Positions 1 through 8,965 of a DNA stretch of 64,000 nucleotides are shown here, in pieces (the stretch's first letter is position 1; every line of letters begins with the position of its first letter). Source of the stretch: Bacteroidetes bacterium ADurb.Bin174. Lineage in GTDB: Bacteria; Bacteroidota; Bacteroidia; Bacteroidales; Paludibacteraceae. The stretch is taken from NCBI GenBank assembly GCA_002070265.1, contig MWCX01000043.1, positions 45,679-109,678 of the forward strand, in the 5' to 3' direction. The translations under genes and the position numbers were made by a program. The notes under the pieces were generated by a model, which searched no databases, was not told where the DNA came from, and worked only from the letters and a program-made list of their open reading frames with translations.

Positions 1-125
1 GCCAATTCCTCAGCTAAGTATTTGGAAAAAACCATTTGTCCCGGTGTGCTGGGGGTCAATCCTGTGTTTTCATCCGAAGTAGTATGAAAACTGATGTATT
101 TTAAAAATCGTTGGGTAATATTCAT
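1..125 (-). CDS. pepT: Peptidase T (tripeptide aminopeptidase), N-terminal fragment
   Basis: The gene runs off the left edge; only the first 41 codons are present, starting at the ATG complementary to 123-125. The readable N-terminus contains [20 protein letters not shown], the conserved opening of PepT, a zinc-dependent M20-family exopeptidase that removes the N-terminal residue of tripeptides in the cytoplasm. The metal ligands and catalytic residues lie outside the window, so activity cannot be judged. It is divergent from nadD, and the roughly 105 bp between the two start codons must hold both promoters. The family call rests on a short but very characteristic stretch. Confidence 0.88.
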   Translation of the reverse strand, partial: MNITQRFLKYISFHTTSDENTGLTPSTPGQMVFSKYLAEEL

Positions 126-187
126 TTATATTTTACTTATATGTGTTTAAACAAAATTTGAAAGAGAACAAAGATAAATAATTTTGA

Positions 188-195
188 TACTTTTG
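188..195 (+). promoter_or_regulatory. Putative -7 box of the nadD promoter
   Basis: TACTTTTG matches the Bacteroidota -7 consensus TAnnTTTG exactly and lies about 35 bp before the nadD ATG. No TTTG is found at the ideal 19-21 bp upstream; the nearest, at 157-160, is 27 bp away. Support therefore comes from the -7 box and its position only. Confidence 0.45.
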
Positions 196-230
196 CAAAG
201 TAAATCATTAGTTCAATCGACTTAAGTTTG

Positions 231-803
231 ATGCAAATAGCTATTTATTCCGGATCCTTTAATCCCATTCATCTGGGTCATCAGAAATTAGCAGAGTATT
301 TACTCGATAAAAAATTAGCAGATGAAGTGTGGTTTGTAGTCACTCCGTTTAATCCGTTAAAAAACGTGGGGCATCCACCTGATGAATATATCCGTATGGA
401 TATGGTGGCAACTGCTGTTGGTGATAATCCTCGCATCAAGGTTTCGGATGTGGAGTTTACCATGCCCGTGCCCTCCTATACAGTCGATACATTAAAAAAA
501 CTGACCGAACTTTATCCCCAGCACCGGTTTTTGTTGGTAATAGGCAGTGATAATGCCGTAATATTTAATCAATGGAAAGATTATCAGCAGATTTTAGATG
601 CCTATCCTGTGTTGGTTTATCCCAGAAAAGGATATGATTTTTCCACAGTAGCCGCTCAATACCCTCAAATGCAATTGTTGGACACTCCGTTTTATGACAT
701 TTCTTCTACTCAAATCAGAGAGATGATCAAAAAAGGAGAGGATGTGTCGGCATGGCTGCATCCGAAGGTGGTGCAATTTATTGAAGAGAAGGGGGTTTAT
801 TAA
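231..803 (+). CDS. nadD: Nicotinate-nucleotide adenylyltransferase NadD
   Basis: Transfers AMP from ATP to nicotinate mononucleotide, giving deamido-NAD, the penultimate step of NAD synthesis in the cytoplasm. The 190-residue protein opens with a nucleotidyltransferase motif, GSFNPIHLGH, with catalytic H14 and H17 (HxGH). It carries the second family signature, ISSTQIREMI, near residue 160. Length is normal for the family (about 190-215). A TTG codon sits in frame just before the ATG at 231; the ATG is chosen because MQIAIYSGSFNP is the usual beginning. The next gene starts 266 bp downstream, after a repeat tract, so nadD appears to be transcribed alone. Confidence 0.95.
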   Translation: MQIAIYSGSFNPIHLGHQKLAEYLLDKKLADEVWFVVTPFNPLKNVGHPPDEYIRMDMVATAVGDNPRIKVSDVEFTMPVPSYTVDTLKKLTELYPQHRFLLVIGSDNAVIFNQWKDYQQILDAYPVLVYPRKGYDFSTVAAQYPQMQLLDTPFYDISSTQIREMIKKGEDVSAWLHPKVVQFIEEKGVY

Positions 804-958
804 CTAAGAACTATGAATTAAGAACTATTAACTAAGAACGGATTTTTTGAAGTTAGGGAAGTTAAAGAAGTTAAGGAAGTTAGTAGGTAGTAGTTAGGTC
901 GCAAGGTTCGGCTTTCGTTCTTCGTTCTTCGTTTTTCGTTCTTAGTTCTTCATTCTTA
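803..958. repeat. Three-module low-complexity intergenic tract (copy T1, reversed order)
   Basis: Reads on the plus strand as aactaagaac-type units, then a GAAGTTA-rich stretch (gaagttagggaagttaaag and relatives, ending gtagtagttagg), then a short GC-rich piece (gtcgcaaggttcgg), then cgttcttcgttcttcg units. These are the same three modules found near 22.4, 39.4, 48.9, 50.5 and 56.6 kb, here with the C-B-A order on the plus strand. The tract contains no open frame and no clear terminator. It fills most of the nadD to outer-membrane-protein gap. Confidence 0.75.
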
Positions 959-1069
959 AAGTCTTTCTTTTAAAATTCATACCTCAACTTGCAGTCTTAC
1001 TTTTAAAAAAACGACTTTTTTGACTTGCAGAGATTGTATTATTGCAGCGTAATTTTAAAATACTGTAAC

Positions 1070-2512
1070 ATGGTACGTTATTGGATTCTATTATCTTTTA
1101 GTTTGATGTTTTTAGGTGTGCATTCTCAAAGTCTTTTTGAGTCTGCCGGCTTAGATATTGGAAGTGGAGGCAACAAAACTACCGAGGTTGATTTCGGTGG
1201 TTATGGACGAGGTTCTGTCTTTGGTGGTGGAAAACAGTACAAATTAGCATCGTCTTTTGCAGAGATATCGCTGCAGACTCGCCTTAAAAGTCGCGAAGCC
1301 TTATTGAATGGCGATATCCGTCTTAGAAAAGGGATCATGTTTGAAGAGGATGTTCAGTTGATTGAGATTAAAGAATTGTATACCGGCTACAGTTCCAACA
1401 GTTTTGATTGTTTGATTGGTAATCAATTGGTAAATTGGGGGCGGACGGATGGCTTTAACCCTACGAATAACATAACGCCCAACGATTATTTCTTTCTCTC
1501 TGCCGATCCGGATGACCAGAAAATGTCCAATTTTATGTTGCGTTTGAAATACAGATTTTCACCTAAGGTAGATATTGATATTGTAGGGGTACCTTATTTT
1601 AAACCTTCTATCTATCGTTTCGACCTTTTTGATATGAATCTTGATATGAGTCAAGAAATGAATTTGGGAAGCAATTTGATACCTTTGCCTGCCATGAAAA
1701 AACCAAATGTTGATTTTGCATCCTTAGAGTTGCCTGAAAGAAAACTGTCGAACGGAAGCTTGGGTGCAAGACTTAACTTTGAATTATCAAAAATAGGTTT
1801 TGCCATTTCTTATTTTAATGGTTACGATCACTTTTATGGTTTTGATTTAAAAGAGTTCCAATTTAATATGTTTGATCCGTTAAATCCCATTAGTATGTTG
1901 GATTCCATTGAAATTCAAATCCAGTATCAACCGCATGTATATAAGAAGAGAACCATAGGATTTGATATGGCCTTGCCTCTTCCGAAATTCTTGTTGAAAG
2001 CTGAGGCAGCCTATAATATTGTGAAAAATAAGGACAGTTTGATGTACATTCCTAACAGCGATTTTAGGTATGTCATAGGAATTGAAAAAATGTGGAATGA
2101 TTATGTGTTTATTGCTCAATATATTGGTAGCAGTGTAACAGATTTTGAACCCTTGGAGAAACCCGTTTTGAATGATTTAACGCAGTTGCCTACCTATGCG
2201 GATAATGTGGTACAATATCTAAGCAGAATGTTTAATAGACTCATTTTTAATCAACCGGCAGAATTTAATCATGCATTTGCTTTGACAGTGACCAAATCGT
2301 TTGCTCATGAAGAGTGGAATGCCGAATTTACCGCTTATTACAATTTGTTTCTCGAAGAATATATGCTGCGTCCTAAATTAAGCTGGAAGGTGAATGATTA
2401 TCTGACAATCACAGCCGGAGCTAACTATATGCATGCAAAGAATATGACTTTGTTTCATTTTTCCTCTAAAATTATGAATGGTGGGTTTGTAGAGTTGAAG
2501 GTGAATTTTTGA
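1070..2512 (+). CDS. Outer-membrane beta-barrel protein of an RND export cluster
   Basis: A 480-residue secreted protein with a signal peptide (residues 1-20, MVRYWILLSFSLMFLGVHSQ) followed by alternating aromatic/polar strands typical of outer-membrane barrels, ending in VELKVNF with a terminal Phe. In-frame codons upstream (from 1025) are ignored because the signal peptide begins at the ATG at 1070. I do not recognise a named family with certainty. It is first in a run with an RND/MMPL transporter, a LolA-like protein and a DUF2141 protein, an arrangement resembling proteobacterial DUF1302/DUF1329/RND clusters. By position it is the likely outer-membrane partner or exit route for whatever the RND protein moves; the substrate is unknown. 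Confidence 0.7.
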   Translation: MVRYWILLSFSLMFLGVHSQSLFESAGLDIGSGGNKTTEVDFGGYGRGSVFGGGKQYKLASSFAEISLQTRLKSREALLNGDIRLRKGIMFEEDVQLIEIKELYTGYSSNSFDCLIGNQLVNWGRTDGFNPTNNITPNDYFFLSADPDDQKMSNFMLRLKYRFSPKVDIDIVGVPYFKPSIYRFDLFDMNLDMSQEMNLGSNLIPLPAMKKPNVDFASLELPERKLSNGSLGARLNFELSKIGFAISYFNGYDHFYGFDLKEFQFNMFDPLNPISMLDSIEIQIQYQPHVYKKRTIGFDMALPLPKFLLKAEAAYNIVKNKDSLMYIPNSDFRYVIGIEKMWNDYVFIAQYIGSSVTDFEPLEKPVLNDLTQLPTYADNVVQYLSRMFNRLIFNQPAEFNHAFALTVTKSFAHEEWNAEFTAYYNLFLEEYMLRPKLSWKVNDYLTITAGANYMHAKNMTLFHFSSKIMNGGFVELKVNF

Positions 2513-2611
2513 TGTTACGTCACGGGTTCGCGAAGTAACGGGTTTGTCTTTGAAGAATAAAAAGTTGGGAATGAATAATCAATAATAAATCGTAAAATAG
2601 TAAATTAATTT

Positions 2612-4885
2612 ATGTTTAAATTTAAAAAATCCATGTTTGTTGTACGCTATCGTTGGTGGATTATTATAGCGACCATATTGATAGTGTTGTTATCGGTAGT
2701 TCGGCTGTTTCAGATAAAAACCAACCCTGATTTGTGGTCTTATTTGCCTGATACAATGTTGTCTCGTCAAAATTCAAAACAAATCGATGAGGTCTTTGGG
2801 GATGCAGAGCCTTTGTTGATTGTTATTGGCAATGATGATGTTTTGCATGCTGAAACTTTGAAACGGATTCGAGGAATCAGTGAAACTTTTGAGGCGGACA
2901 GCCGGTTTAACTATGTTTTTTCTCTTTTTCAAGCGAAGAATATTCGTTCTGAGGAGGGGTATATGTTGGTTGATCCGGTAATCACAGATATTCCGCAGAC
3001 TGCAGAAGAACGCGAAAGTCTTCGTGCCGATATTCGAACTAATGAATTAGCTTACGGTTTGGTTGTGTCAGAAGATTTTAAAACAGCTTTAATTATTTTA
3101 AGTTCCAACAAGTCGGCTCCCGATGGTGAGTTGATGTCATTTGTTCATCAGACCATTGCCGATTATCCGGGACCGGAAGAGATTTATGTAACCGGTCAGC
3201 CTTTTTTGCGCGAAGATGTTAACAAAAACATCAGTCGGGATTTGATCGTGCTGTTGCCGGTTGGTTTACTCCTGATGTTTATCACGCTGTGGTTATCTTT
3301 CCGTGAATTAAAGGCTGTGTTTTTACCTTTTTCGGTGGTGGTATTCTCTATCATTGTTTGTGTTGGATTGATTCCGCTTTTCGGATGGGAGTTGAGTATC
3401 ATCGGTGTGTTGATACCGATTATGATGATTGCTATCGCCAACAATTATGGTGTTTATTTCATAGCTCGTTACCAGGATATGAATGCCAATGAACCGCATT
3501 TATCTATGCGGAGAATTGTACAGTATTCGGTGGAATACCTGACCAAACCCGTTGTTTTTTGTGGGTTAACAACCATAGTAGGTGTATTGGGTTTGGTGAC
3601 GCATTTGGTTCTTCCCGCCCGACAAATGGGGGTGGTTACTTCCATCGGGATTGCATTTGCTCTGTTGGCAAGTCTGTTGTTTGTGCCCGCTGTCATGTCA
3701 TTGATGAAAAAAGGAAAGCCACACAAGGATTTAACAGGTGAAGCCAATCACTTTTTTTCACGTTTACTGACAGGAGTCGGCAAAATAATTACCAAACGTC
3801 CCAAACTTGTATTGGGCTTTTTTGGAATGTTTTTTACGATTTGCACCCTCGGATTGTTTTTCTTTAAAGTTGCACCCGATAATAATAAAGTTTTACCGGA
3901 TAAACATCAGTTTAATGAAGCCATCCGAATTGTAGACAGAGATTTCGGAGGGAGCAAGATGCTCAATGTGATGATAGAGGGAGATGCAAAAGATCCGGAA
4001 TTATTGAACAAGTTAGTTGAGTGTGAGGAGAAATTAACAGCACTTCCTCAGGTAGGTTCAGTTACTTCCTTAGCTACGGTGGTTATTGAAATCAGTAAAG
4101 CTATGAATGATCCTAATAGTGAAGCATATGGTAAAATACCGGAAAGCAGGGAAGCAGTAGCACAATATATAGAACTGTATTCTATGAGTAGCGATCCGGA
4201 AGATATAGAACGTTTCGTTGATTTTGATTATACGAATCTCTTGATGACCATTCAGTTTAAGGCTGATAAAATTGCAGATATTGATGAGGTGTTGGATAAT
4301 CTTCAAACTGTCTTTGGCGACGATAGCCTAAACCAATACAAACCTGGCGGTTATGCTTTAGTCGAAAAAGAGTTGAGTGAATCTGTAGTAACGGGCCAAA
4401 ATTACTCCTTGATTTTTGCCTTTTTCGCTATCATTATATTATTAGCGATTATTTTCAGAAGCATCCCTGCCGGACTTATAGGCAGCATTCCTTTAGCTTT
4501 TGCCGTATTTTGTACCTTTGGCTTGATGGGGTGGTTGGGCATTGAGTTGAATATCGTTACAGCGTTATTATCATCCATATCAATCGGATTGGGCGTTGAT
4601 TTTACCATACATATATTTTGGCGCATCAAATGGGAATTAGCGCTGGGTAAGGATTATCCCGAAGCTATTAAAAACACTTTGATAACCATAGGTAGAGGGA
4701 TCACCATCAATGCTTTCTCGGTGATGATGGGATTTGCAGTCTTGTTTTTGTCTGCTTTCCCGCTGATTCGTTCGTTTGCATTCTTGATTATCATCTCTTT
4801 ATTCTTATGTTTGATTTGTGCATTGGTGTTTATTCCTGCACTGTCATTGGTACTCAAACCGAAATTTTTAGAAAAATCATTTTAA
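2612..4885 (+). CDS. RND/MMPL-family inner-membrane exporter
   Basis: A 757-residue transporter with the duplicated RND layout: TM1 at about residues 12-32, a periplasmic loop to about 215, a five-helix block to about 370, TM7 near 398-420, a second periplasmic loop to about 620, and a final helix block ending near 750. Half the length of an AcrB-type pump, it matches the MMPL/HpnN-like branch that moves lipids or hydrophobic molecules using the proton gradient. No adaptor (HlyD-type) gene is adjacent. The following gene is a LolA-fold protein, which in related clusters is thought to carry a lipid or lipoprotein across the periplasm. Family assignment is firm; substrate is inference. Confidence 0.88.
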   Translation: MFKFKKSMFVVRYRWWIIIATILIVLLSVVRLFQIKTNPDLWSYLPDTMLSRQNSKQIDEVFGDAEPLLIVIGNDDVLHAETLKRIRGISETFEADSRFNYVFSLFQAKNIRSEEGYMLVDPVITDIPQTAEERESLRADIRTNELAYGLVVSEDFKTALIILSSNKSAPDGELMSFVHQTIADYPGPEEIYVTGQPFLREDVNKNISRDLIVLLPVGLLLMFITLWLSFRELKAVFLPFSVVVFSIIVCVGLIPLFGWELSIIGVLIPIMMIAIANNYGVYFIARYQDMNANEPHLSMRRIVQYSVEYLTKPVVFCGLTTIVGVLGLVTHLVLPARQMGVVTSIGIAFALLASLLFVPAVMSLMKKGKPHKDLTGEANHFFSRLLTGVGKIITKRPKLVLGFFGMFFTICTLGLFFFKVAPDNNKVLPDKHQFNEAIRIVDRDFGGSKMLNVMIEGDAKDPELLNKLVECEEKLTALPQVGSVTSLATVVIEISKAMNDPNSEAYGKIPESREAVAQYIELYSMSSDPEDIERFVDFDYTNLLMTIQFKADKIADIDEVLDNLQTVFGDDSLNQYKPGGYALVEKELSESVVTGQNYSLIFAFFAIIILLAIIFRSIPAGLIGSIPLAFAVFCTFGLMGWLGIELNIVTALLSSISIGLGVDFTIHIFWRIKWELALGKDYPEAIKNTLITIGRGITINAFSVMMGFAVLFLSAFPLIRSFAFLIIISLFLCLICALVFIPALSLVLKPKFLEKSF

Positions 4886-4911
4886 ATATTAATTTTTAAA
4901 ACAGTAATCAT

Positions 4912-5694
4912 ATGAAACTAAATCATTTTATAGCAATACTAGTCTTATTTTTTGTTCCTGTTACCTACGGAACTGTTGCTGCACAAGATGCTGAAGCAAT
5001 CAGTGAAAAAGCAATGAATGCCATTAAGATCCAGGATATGGAAATGGTTTCCACCATCAATATTTACGATGCCAAGGGAAATGTTAGAACCAGACAAATT
5101 AGTATGGCATCTCGTAAATTTGCAGAATGTACCAAAATGATGATACGCTTTCTGGCTCCTGCCGATGTTAAGGGAACTACTTTGTTGGTTCATGATTATG
5201 AAGACAAAGAAGATAATCAGTGGATATATATGCCTGCCCTACGCAATGTGAGAAGGATAGTCAGCACCGAAAAAGCCAAAAATTTTATGGGCTCTGAATT
5301 TACCAATGCAGATATGAGTAAGCCTAATTTAAAGGATTATGACTATAAAATTTTAGGTGAAGAAGTGTACGAAGGTAAAAATTGCTGGAAGGTTGAAGCA
5401 GTCTGTAAAACGGATAAGATTCGACAAGAGAATGGCTTTAACAAAAGAGTCAGTCTAATTGATAAAAACCTTTACTTATGCTACAAGATTGAATATTATG
5501 ATCTTTCAGACACGATGTACCGCACTCAATATATTTCAGATTACAGAAAGTTGGAGGACGGCAACTATTTCGCTTATAAAATGACCATGGAAAATTTAAA
5601 AAATGGCAGAAAGTCTGAAATGATTGTTGATAAATTCCAACTTGGCTCCAAACTTCCTGAAAGTATCTTTTCTCCTTCAATGTTGGATAAATAA
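4912..5694 (+). CDS. LolA-like outer-membrane lipoprotein-sorting protein
   Basis: A 260-residue periplasmic protein with a cleavable signal peptide (about residues 1-25, ending VAAQ). The body has the hallmark of the 'outer membrane lipoprotein-sorting protein' family: a segment reading RFLAPADVKGTTLLVHD, then QWIYMPALRNVRRI, then NFMGSEFTNADM. The fold is related to LolA/LolB, a half-barrel that shields acyl chains. It follows the RND transporter by 26 bp and precedes the DUF2141 gene by 15 bp, so the genes are probably one operon. Probable role: a periplasmic shuttle for the hydrophobic cargo of the RND protein; this is inferred from the fold and neighbours. Confidence 0.85.
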   Translation: MKLNHFIAILVLFFVPVTYGTVAAQDAEAISEKAMNAIKIQDMEMVSTINIYDAKGNVRTRQISMASRKFAECTKMMIRFLAPADVKGTTLLVHDYEDKEDNQWIYMPALRNVRRIVSTEKAKNFMGSEFTNADMSKPNLKDYDYKILGEEVYEGKNCWKVEAVCKTDKIRQENGFNKRVSLIDKNLYLCYKIEYYDLSDTMYRTQYISDYRKLEDGNYFAYKMTMENLKNGRKSEMIVDKFQLGSKLPESIFSPSMLDK

Positions 5695-5709
5695 TTTTTA
5701 ATCTTAAAA

Positions 5710-6171
5710 ATGTTTATGAACACCATCAAACGCTTCATATTATTAACAGTTGTTGTGTCCTTTTTCTCTTTTGTCAAGGCACAAACGGTGGAGGTGAGAA
5801 TCATCAACGTTCGCACGGACGTTGGTCAGCTCTATGTTGGTGTGTTTGATAGTCAGGAATCATTCAAAAAAGAAGACGGGTTTTACAGACAAAAAATTTT
5901 AAAAAGTGAAATTGAAGATGGAAATTATTCAATAACCATTCAGTTGTCTCCCGGAACATACGGAGTTTCTGTGTTGGATGATGTGAATATGGACGGGAAG
6001 ATGAATTATAATTTAATTGGTATTCCTACGGAGGGTTATGGGTTTGGTGGATTTAAACATAGAGGGTTGAAAAAGCCGACTTTTGATGACTTCTCATTCA
6101 CTATAGAGAAGGGACAGTACATTCAATTTGATGTGGAACTGAGATATTTTGAACTGAATTTTAAAAAGTGA
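5710..6171 (+). CDS. DUF2141 family secreted protein
   Basis: A 153-residue exported protein with a signal peptide ending near FVKAQ. The C-terminal half carries the DUF2141 signature: SVLDDVNMDGKMNYNLIGIP followed by TEGYGFG. The family is a small beta-sandwich of unknown function, common in Bacteroidota and Proteobacteria. A second ATG two codons later (5716) is an equally good start. It is the last gene of the cluster starting at 1070. No catalytic residues are known, so no reaction can be assigned. Confidence 0.85.
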   Translation: MFMNTIKRFILLTVVVSFFSFVKAQTVEVRIINVRTDVGQLYVGVFDSQESFKKEDGFYRQKILKSEIEDGNYSITIQLSPGTYGVSVLDDVNMDGKMNYNLIGIPTEGYGFGGFKHRGLKKPTFDDFSFTIEKGQYIQFDVELRYFELNFKK

Positions 6172-6202
6172 TCTGTATTTGTTAAGTATAATTGCAAAAA
6201 AA

Positions 6203-6230
6203 TCATCAGTTTTTTCAAAAAAACTGATGA
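6203..6230 (-). terminator. Rho-independent terminator, best oriented for the ferredoxin transcript
   Basis: TCATCAGTTTTTT pairs perfectly with AAAAAACTGATGA across a very short loop. On the minus strand the stem is followed by a run of T residues (complement of 6195-6202), so it suits the ferredoxin gene, with repeat copy A in its 3' untranslated region. It may also stop the DUF2141 operon from the other side. Confidence 0.7.
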
Positions 6231-6243
6231 AAATAATTAGGAA

Positions 6244-6398
6244 CTGTCTCAAAGCAAATTATCAACTGAAAAACAGCAAACGATAAAGGTCGATTTGCAC
6301 CCTGCAACACTTTAACCCCGCGATCACGCACTACGAAACACGGAACTCGCGACCCCGAATATCGAAAGTAACGCAGCAGTTGGGCGCTTATGAGACAC
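6244..6398 (+). repeat. Dispersed element with TGTCTCA/TGAGACA ends, copy A
   Basis: Starts CTGTCTCAAAG and ends TTATGAGACACCG, so the tips form an inverted repeat. Inner landmarks shared with copies B and C are AAACAGCAA, ATAAAGGTCGATTTGC, CCCTGCAACA, and AATATCGAAAGTAACGCAGC. A GC-rich core (cgcgatcacgcactacg) varies between copies. No open frame is shared between copies. It lies between the terminator above and the ferredoxin stop codon. Confidence 0.75.
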
Positions 6399-6409
6399 CG
6401 CCCATTTAT

Positions 6410-6577
6410 TTATGCGGGACTGATTGCATCTGAAGGACATACATCAGCGCAAGCTCCACAATCAGTGCAAAGCTCGGGATCAATTGCATAGATATCACCT
6501 TCTGAAATAGCGTCAACAGGGCATTCGTCAATACAAGAACCACAAGCAATACAATCTTCTGAAATTACGTAAGCCAT
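6410..6577 (-). CDS. 2[4Fe-4S] bacterial-type ferredoxin
   Basis: A 55-residue protein, MAYVISEDCIACGSCIDECP at the start. It has two cluster-binding motifs of the form CxxCxxCxxxCP: cysteines at 9, 12, 15, 19 and at 37, 40, 43, 47. This is the classic clostridial-type low-potential ferredoxin, a soluble one-electron carrier for anaerobic enzymes such as pyruvate:ferredoxin oxidoreductase. Both motifs are complete and length is normal. It stands alone on the minus strand with its own promoter and terminator. The presence of this protein fits an anaerobic life style. Confidence 0.95.
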   Translation of the reverse strand: MAYVISEDCIACGSCIDECPVDAISEGDIYAIDPELCTDCGACADVCPSDAISPA

Positions 6578-6612
6578 AATTAAAAATTTTAAATGGTTTG
6601 ATTTTAGATTTG

Positions 6613-6643
6613 CAAAAGTAGGTAATTTTTAAGTTCCAACAAA
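6613..6643 (-). promoter_or_regulatory. Bacteroidota-type promoter of the ferredoxin gene
   Basis: Read on the minus strand: TTTG (complement of 6640-6643), 19 bases, TACTTTTG (complement of 6613-6620). Both boxes and the spacing match the TTTG-N19-21-TAnnTTTG consensus exactly. The start codon follows about 35 bp downstream. Confidence 0.7.
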
Positions 6644-6652
6644 ATATATCCG

Positions 6653-6660
6653 TATCTTTG
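6653..6660 (+). promoter_or_regulatory. Putative -7 box of the PorT-like gene
   Basis: TATCTTTG matches TAnnTTTG and lies about 56 bp before the start codon. A convincing -33 TTTG is missing; a T-run at 6626-6630 is the nearest. It is back to back with the ferredoxin promoter. Confidence 0.4.
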
Positions 6661-6715
6661 CGTCGTTTTGCAATAATAAAAACCAATTGCCGTTTTAGAT
6701 GAGTAATAAAATACG

Positions 6716-7423
6716 ATGATGTCTAAAAAAAATCTTTGTACACTCGTTTTACTCTTCACATTAAAAGTTTTGTCGGCACAAGGAAACCTGACGGATTTGG
6801 ATTATAAAATCTTTCGGCTTGGTTTTTCTTTGGGGACTAATTACATGCATTTAGACATCGAACATACTGAGTTTGAGCAAGACGGAAAAATTTATTATGC
6901 CCGGGTTTCTGATGTATTGCCGGGTTTTACGGTCGGACTGATAACTGATTTGCGTCTGCACCGTCACTTTAATTTCAGGGTAACGCCCTCTTTGTTGCTT
7001 GGGGAACGTCATCTCTACTTTAAAGCCTACGATTTTAATACCGACTCGTTTGAAGATGACCAAAAGGTAAATCTATTTTCATTACCCATTGACATCCCTG
7101 TTAATCTGAGATATAGTGCTGAAAGATATGGTAATTTTAAACCTTTTATTCAGGTTGGAGTCGGGACCTATTTCGATTTAGGAAGAGATGAGCAAACCGA
7201 CGTCACCCTCAAATTGATTGATTATTACTATAGTGTCGGGTTCGGCTGTGATTTGTACTTCAGGTATTTTAAGCTGTCACCTGAGATGAAGTTTAATTTT
7301 GGCAGGCTGAATATGTTGTCCCCTAAACACATCACTGATGATACGGTTACAACTCTTAAATACACCAATGCCATTTCTAAAATACTGTCGCGGGTCATCG
7401 TGTTTTCTTTGAATATTGAATAA
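6716..7423 (+). CDS. porT: PorT-family outer-membrane protein (type IX secretion)
   Basis: A 235-residue protein with a signal peptide ending near VLSAQ, then a small beta-barrel. The stretch NLTDLDYKIFRLGFSLGTN and the ending SRVIVFSLNIE resemble PorT/SprT, an eight-strand-type barrel needed for type IX protein secretion in Porphyromonas and Flavobacterium. Length (about 230-245) fits. Two ATG codons start the frame (6716 and 6719). A lipoprotein gene begins 14 bp after the stop. Other outer-membrane beta-barrels of the generic 'PorT family' look similar, so the T9SS role is likely rather than proven; GldB-like, PorG-like and T9SS-tailed proteins elsewhere in the window support it. Confidence 0.72.
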   Translation: MMSKKNLCTLVLLFTLKVLSAQGNLTDLDYKIFRLGFSLGTNYMHLDIEHTEFEQDGKIYYARVSDVLPGFTVGLITDLRLHRHFNFRVTPSLLLGERHLYFKAYDFNTDSFEDDQKVNLFSLPIDIPVNLRYSAERYGNFKPFIQVGVGTYFDLGRDEQTDVTLKLIDYYYSVGFGCDLYFRYFKLSPEMKFNFGRLNMLSPKHITDDTVTTLKYTNAISKILSRVIVFSLNIE

Positions 7424-7437
7424 GCAAAATTGGGTGC

Positions 7438-8901
7438 ATGAATATATTTTCTTTTAAACATATGGTTCTTTTGTTGTTGTGCGGGGTGATTGCTTTTACA
7501 GCGTGTGATGATGAGTTAAATATGAACGGATCGCCGAATGGGTTGACATTCTCAACGGATACATTGACTTTTGACACGGTCTTTACCACCATCGGTAGTA
7601 CCACTTCTAAAGTGATGGTTTACAACAAACAAAACAAGGCTGTCAAAATCAATTTGATACATTTAGCCGGCGGTGCATCTTCTCCTTTTCGCATCAATGT
7701 GGACGGAGCAAAAGATGCTATTCATCAATTCCAGGATATTGTGCTGAAAGCCCGGGATTCTTTGTTTGTGTTTGTTGAAGTACATATCAATCCTAATAAT
7801 GAAATTATGCCCGTGTTAGTGCAAGATTCTATTGTGTTCGATGTGGAAGGCAAAAATAGCAGGATTTTGTTGGAGGCTTATGGACAGGATGTTGAGATTG
7901 TCAGAAGTTTGATTATTGATAATGATACTACTTTGAATGCCGGAAAGCCTTATTTGGTGTATGACTCCATCACTGTCAGACCGGATGTTACGTTGACTTT
8001 GGCTGCAGGTACCAACATATATTATCGCAACAATGCGGGTTTGATAGTTTACGGAAACCTTCGGGCTGCAGGTTCATGGGAACAGCCAATTTATATGCAG
8101 GGCGATAGATTAGACAAAATACATTATGATTACCCTATACCGTATAAATACGTTGCCGGACAGTGGGGTGGGGTGTTCCTGTATTCCAAAAACGGTCATC
8201 ATGTGCTGAATCATATTGACATCAGCTCGGGTACCGTAGGTTTGTATTTTTATAATGAAGATAAAAATGCAACTCCTTATCTTGAAATTAATAACAGCAG
8301 AATTCATAATTTCTTGATGTATAATCTCGTGGCTGTAAATGGAAATCTGTTGGTAACCAATTCAGAAATCACAAATTCAGGAAGTTATACGGTTTATTTG
8401 AATGGCGGTAAACATGATTTTTACCATTGTACCATCGCCAATTTGTTCAGTAAAAGTGCCGGAAGTCCCATTAGCCGTGATGAAACGCCTGCAGTCATGC
8501 TTATGGATTTGAATAAACAACTTCCGATGGAAACCATTTTTAAAAACTGTGTGATAACCGGTACGGCTAAAACTGAATTTACCATTGCCAGCAAGTTCAA
8601 GGATTTATATAAAGGTGATTTTCAGTATAACTATTTCAAACGCAAGGAAGATTCCCTGTTGATATATCAGCACAATCGTTGGTATCAGGAAGATGATTCG
8701 CTTGTTTTTGTAAGAGATAGGTATGATCATAAAGACGCTTTGTACTTCGATTTTACACCTGACTCCATTTCTCCAATTCGCGGGTTAGCAGATCCCACCA
8801 TCTCTGAGCAATTTCCGTTAGACTTAAAAGGAAGAAGTAGATTAACCGACGGAGAACCGGATGCCGGCGCCTATGAATGGTATCCTACCACTGCGCAATA
8901 A
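7438..8901 (+). CDS. Conserved Bacteroidota lipoprotein with parallel beta-helix
   Basis: A 487-residue lipoprotein: hydrophobic leader then FTAC at the lipobox (Cys about residue 23). The N-terminal part contains TLTFDTVFTTIGSTT and a SPFRINVDG stretch, a conserved pattern in uncharacterised Bacteroidota surface lipoproteins. The middle (about residues 170-350) has repeated short beta-strands with Asn/Gly turns (for example LEINNSRIHNFL and LLVTNSEITNSGSYT), as in right-handed beta-helices. The C-terminus reads EPDAGAYEWYP, a common end of such proteins. It follows the PorT gene by 14 bp. No enzymatic residues are recognisable; a polysaccharide-binding or envelope role is possible. Confidence 0.75.
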   Translation: MNIFSFKHMVLLLLCGVIAFTACDDELNMNGSPNGLTFSTDTLTFDTVFTTIGSTTSKVMVYNKQNKAVKINLIHLAGGASSPFRINVDGAKDAIHQFQDIVLKARDSLFVFVEVHINPNNEIMPVLVQDSIVFDVEGKNSRILLEAYGQDVEIVRSLIIDNDTTLNAGKPYLVYDSITVRPDVTLTLAAGTNIYYRNNAGLIVYGNLRAAGSWEQPIYMQGDRLDKIHYDYPIPYKYVAGQWGGVFLYSKNGHHVLNHIDISSGTVGLYFYNEDKNATPYLEINNSRIHNFLMYNLVAVNGNLLVTNSEITNSGSYTVYLNGGKHDFYHCTIANLFSKSAGSPISRDETPAVMLMDLNKQLPMETIFKNCVITGTAKTEFTIASKFKDLYKGDFQYNYFKRKEDSLLIYQHNRWYQEDDSLVFVRDRYDHKDALYFDFTPDSISPIRGLADPTISEQFPLDLKGRSRLTDGEPDAGAYEWYPTTAQ

Positions 8902-8965
8902 ATAAAATTATTCACATTTTTACGTTTTACTGTTTTTTAATAGGCGACAAACACTTGCTTATTTT

